NCBI GenBank assembly: GCA_021162285.1
Contig: JAGGYZ010000282.1
Span: 1-5,586 of the forward strand
DNA from: Candidatus Fermentibacteraceae bacterium
GTDB taxonomy: Bacteria; Fermentibacterota; Fermentibacteria; Fermentibacterales; JCC-6
Reading direction: 5' to 3'
Length of the DNA stretch: 5,586 bases
Positions within the stretch are counted from its first letter, which is position 1. Each line of letters begins with the position of its first letter. The position numbers and the translations under genes were made by a program. Shown here in pieces: positions 5,233 through 5,586 of the stretch. The notes below the pieces were generated by a model. That model was not told where the DNA came from. It saw nothing but the letters and a program-made list of their open reading frames with translations, and ran no database searches.

Positions 5233-5586
5233 ATGCTTTCTTTGTTGTTACTGATACTTGAAGTCGGAATTTGTGTTTCAGGCACCTCTTACTATCGGTA
5301 TGTGGATCTCTCTCCAGCTATGGACCTCATGCCAAGGGTAGAGGTAGACTCTGTGCCAGCCGGGCGGATGGTCTGCTACAGGCTTACAACGTTCGGCGAC
5401 TCTCTTGAAGTGCTGAAACTTGACCGCGGGGTTTCCGTATCTGCATTCGGATTTCAGGGGGGTATTACAGTTGTCTACAGCGATTCTGTAATCGTATGGC
5501 AAGGTATAGAAGACTGCTCCTCGGGATACAGGATAGAGTTGAATGGAGCTGGGCAACCAGTTCTGGTTGCTGGACCGGGCGGAGAA
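5233..5586 (+). CDS. Secreted protein of unknown function (5' part, cut by window end)
   Basis: The frame is open from ATG 5233 to the last base, giving 118 residues without a stop. The N-terminus (MLSLLLLILEVGICVSG) is a hydrophobic signal-like segment with likely cleavage after Gly17; it lacks the usual positive charge and has Glu10 in the core, so export is likely but not certain. The remainder is predicted beta-rich. Two segments share the pattern Y-R, six-residue step to Gly, five-residue step to Val-Leu: YRLTTFGDSLEVL (49-61) and YRIELNGAGQPVL (99-111), exactly 50 residues apart, suggesting a repeat. I do not recognise the family. It is divergent from the lipoprotein gene across 78 bases and may share control with it. 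Confidence 0.7.
   Translation, partial: MLSLLLLILEVGICVSGTSYYRYVDLSPAMDLMPRVEVDSVPAGRMVCYRLTTFGDSLEVLKLDRGVSVSAFGFQGGITVVYSDSVIVWQGIEDCSSGYRIELNGAGQPVLVAGPGGE

Noticed and set aside
5278..5556. Minus-strand open frame of 92 codons near the right end
   Set aside because: It opposes a plus-strand frame that has a good ribosome binding site, a signal-like start and no stop; the reverse product shows no motif.

Overview
The window is tightly packed bacterial DNA of mid-range GC content. It holds four complete genes, one complete small lipoprotein gene, the tail of a gene entering from the left, and the first 118 codons of a gene leaving on the right. No tRNA, rRNA, CRISPR array, insertion sequence or integrase was seen, and no gene-free stretch exceeds 100 bases. 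A signal-peptide beta-propeller protein, a small lipoprotein and clear Shine-Dalgarno sequences at several genes suggest a Gram-negative-type environmental bacterium. Such beta-propeller proteins are common in uncultured candidate phyla (Fermentibacteria or Cloacimonadota-like), but that placement is a weak guess from protein style only.

Layout: (1) bases 1-75, C-terminal tail with an Asp-rich calcium-loop-like motif; (2) 94-912 (+), a VanW-family protein without any vancomycin-resistance partner in view; (3) 973-1944 (+), a secreted beta-propeller-repeat protein; (4) 1919-2896 (-), a nucleotidyltransferase of the NTP_transf_5 type, whose 3' end overlaps that of gene 3 by 26 bases; (5) 2993-4789 (+), a one-piece ABC exporter, divergent from gene 4 across 96 bases; (6) 4813-5154 (-), a small lipoprotein resembling the soluble domain of mycobacterial MmpS; (7) 5233-5586+ (+), a secreted protein of unknown function that starts divergently from gene 6 and is cut by the window end.

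The most suggestive pairing is the nucleotidyltransferase with the divergent ABC exporter. Both families occur with peptide natural-product clusters (for example some lasso-peptide loci), but no precursor peptide, leader peptidase or cyclase is visible here, so this remains a hypothesis. The other genes look like unlinked accessory or envelope genes. I do not see proof of a new multi-gene system. The items most worth checking are the nucleotidyltransferase/exporter pair, the MmpS-like lipoprotein, the orphan VanW gene with an 11-bp hairpin in its early coding region, and a possible leaderless start for the exporter.
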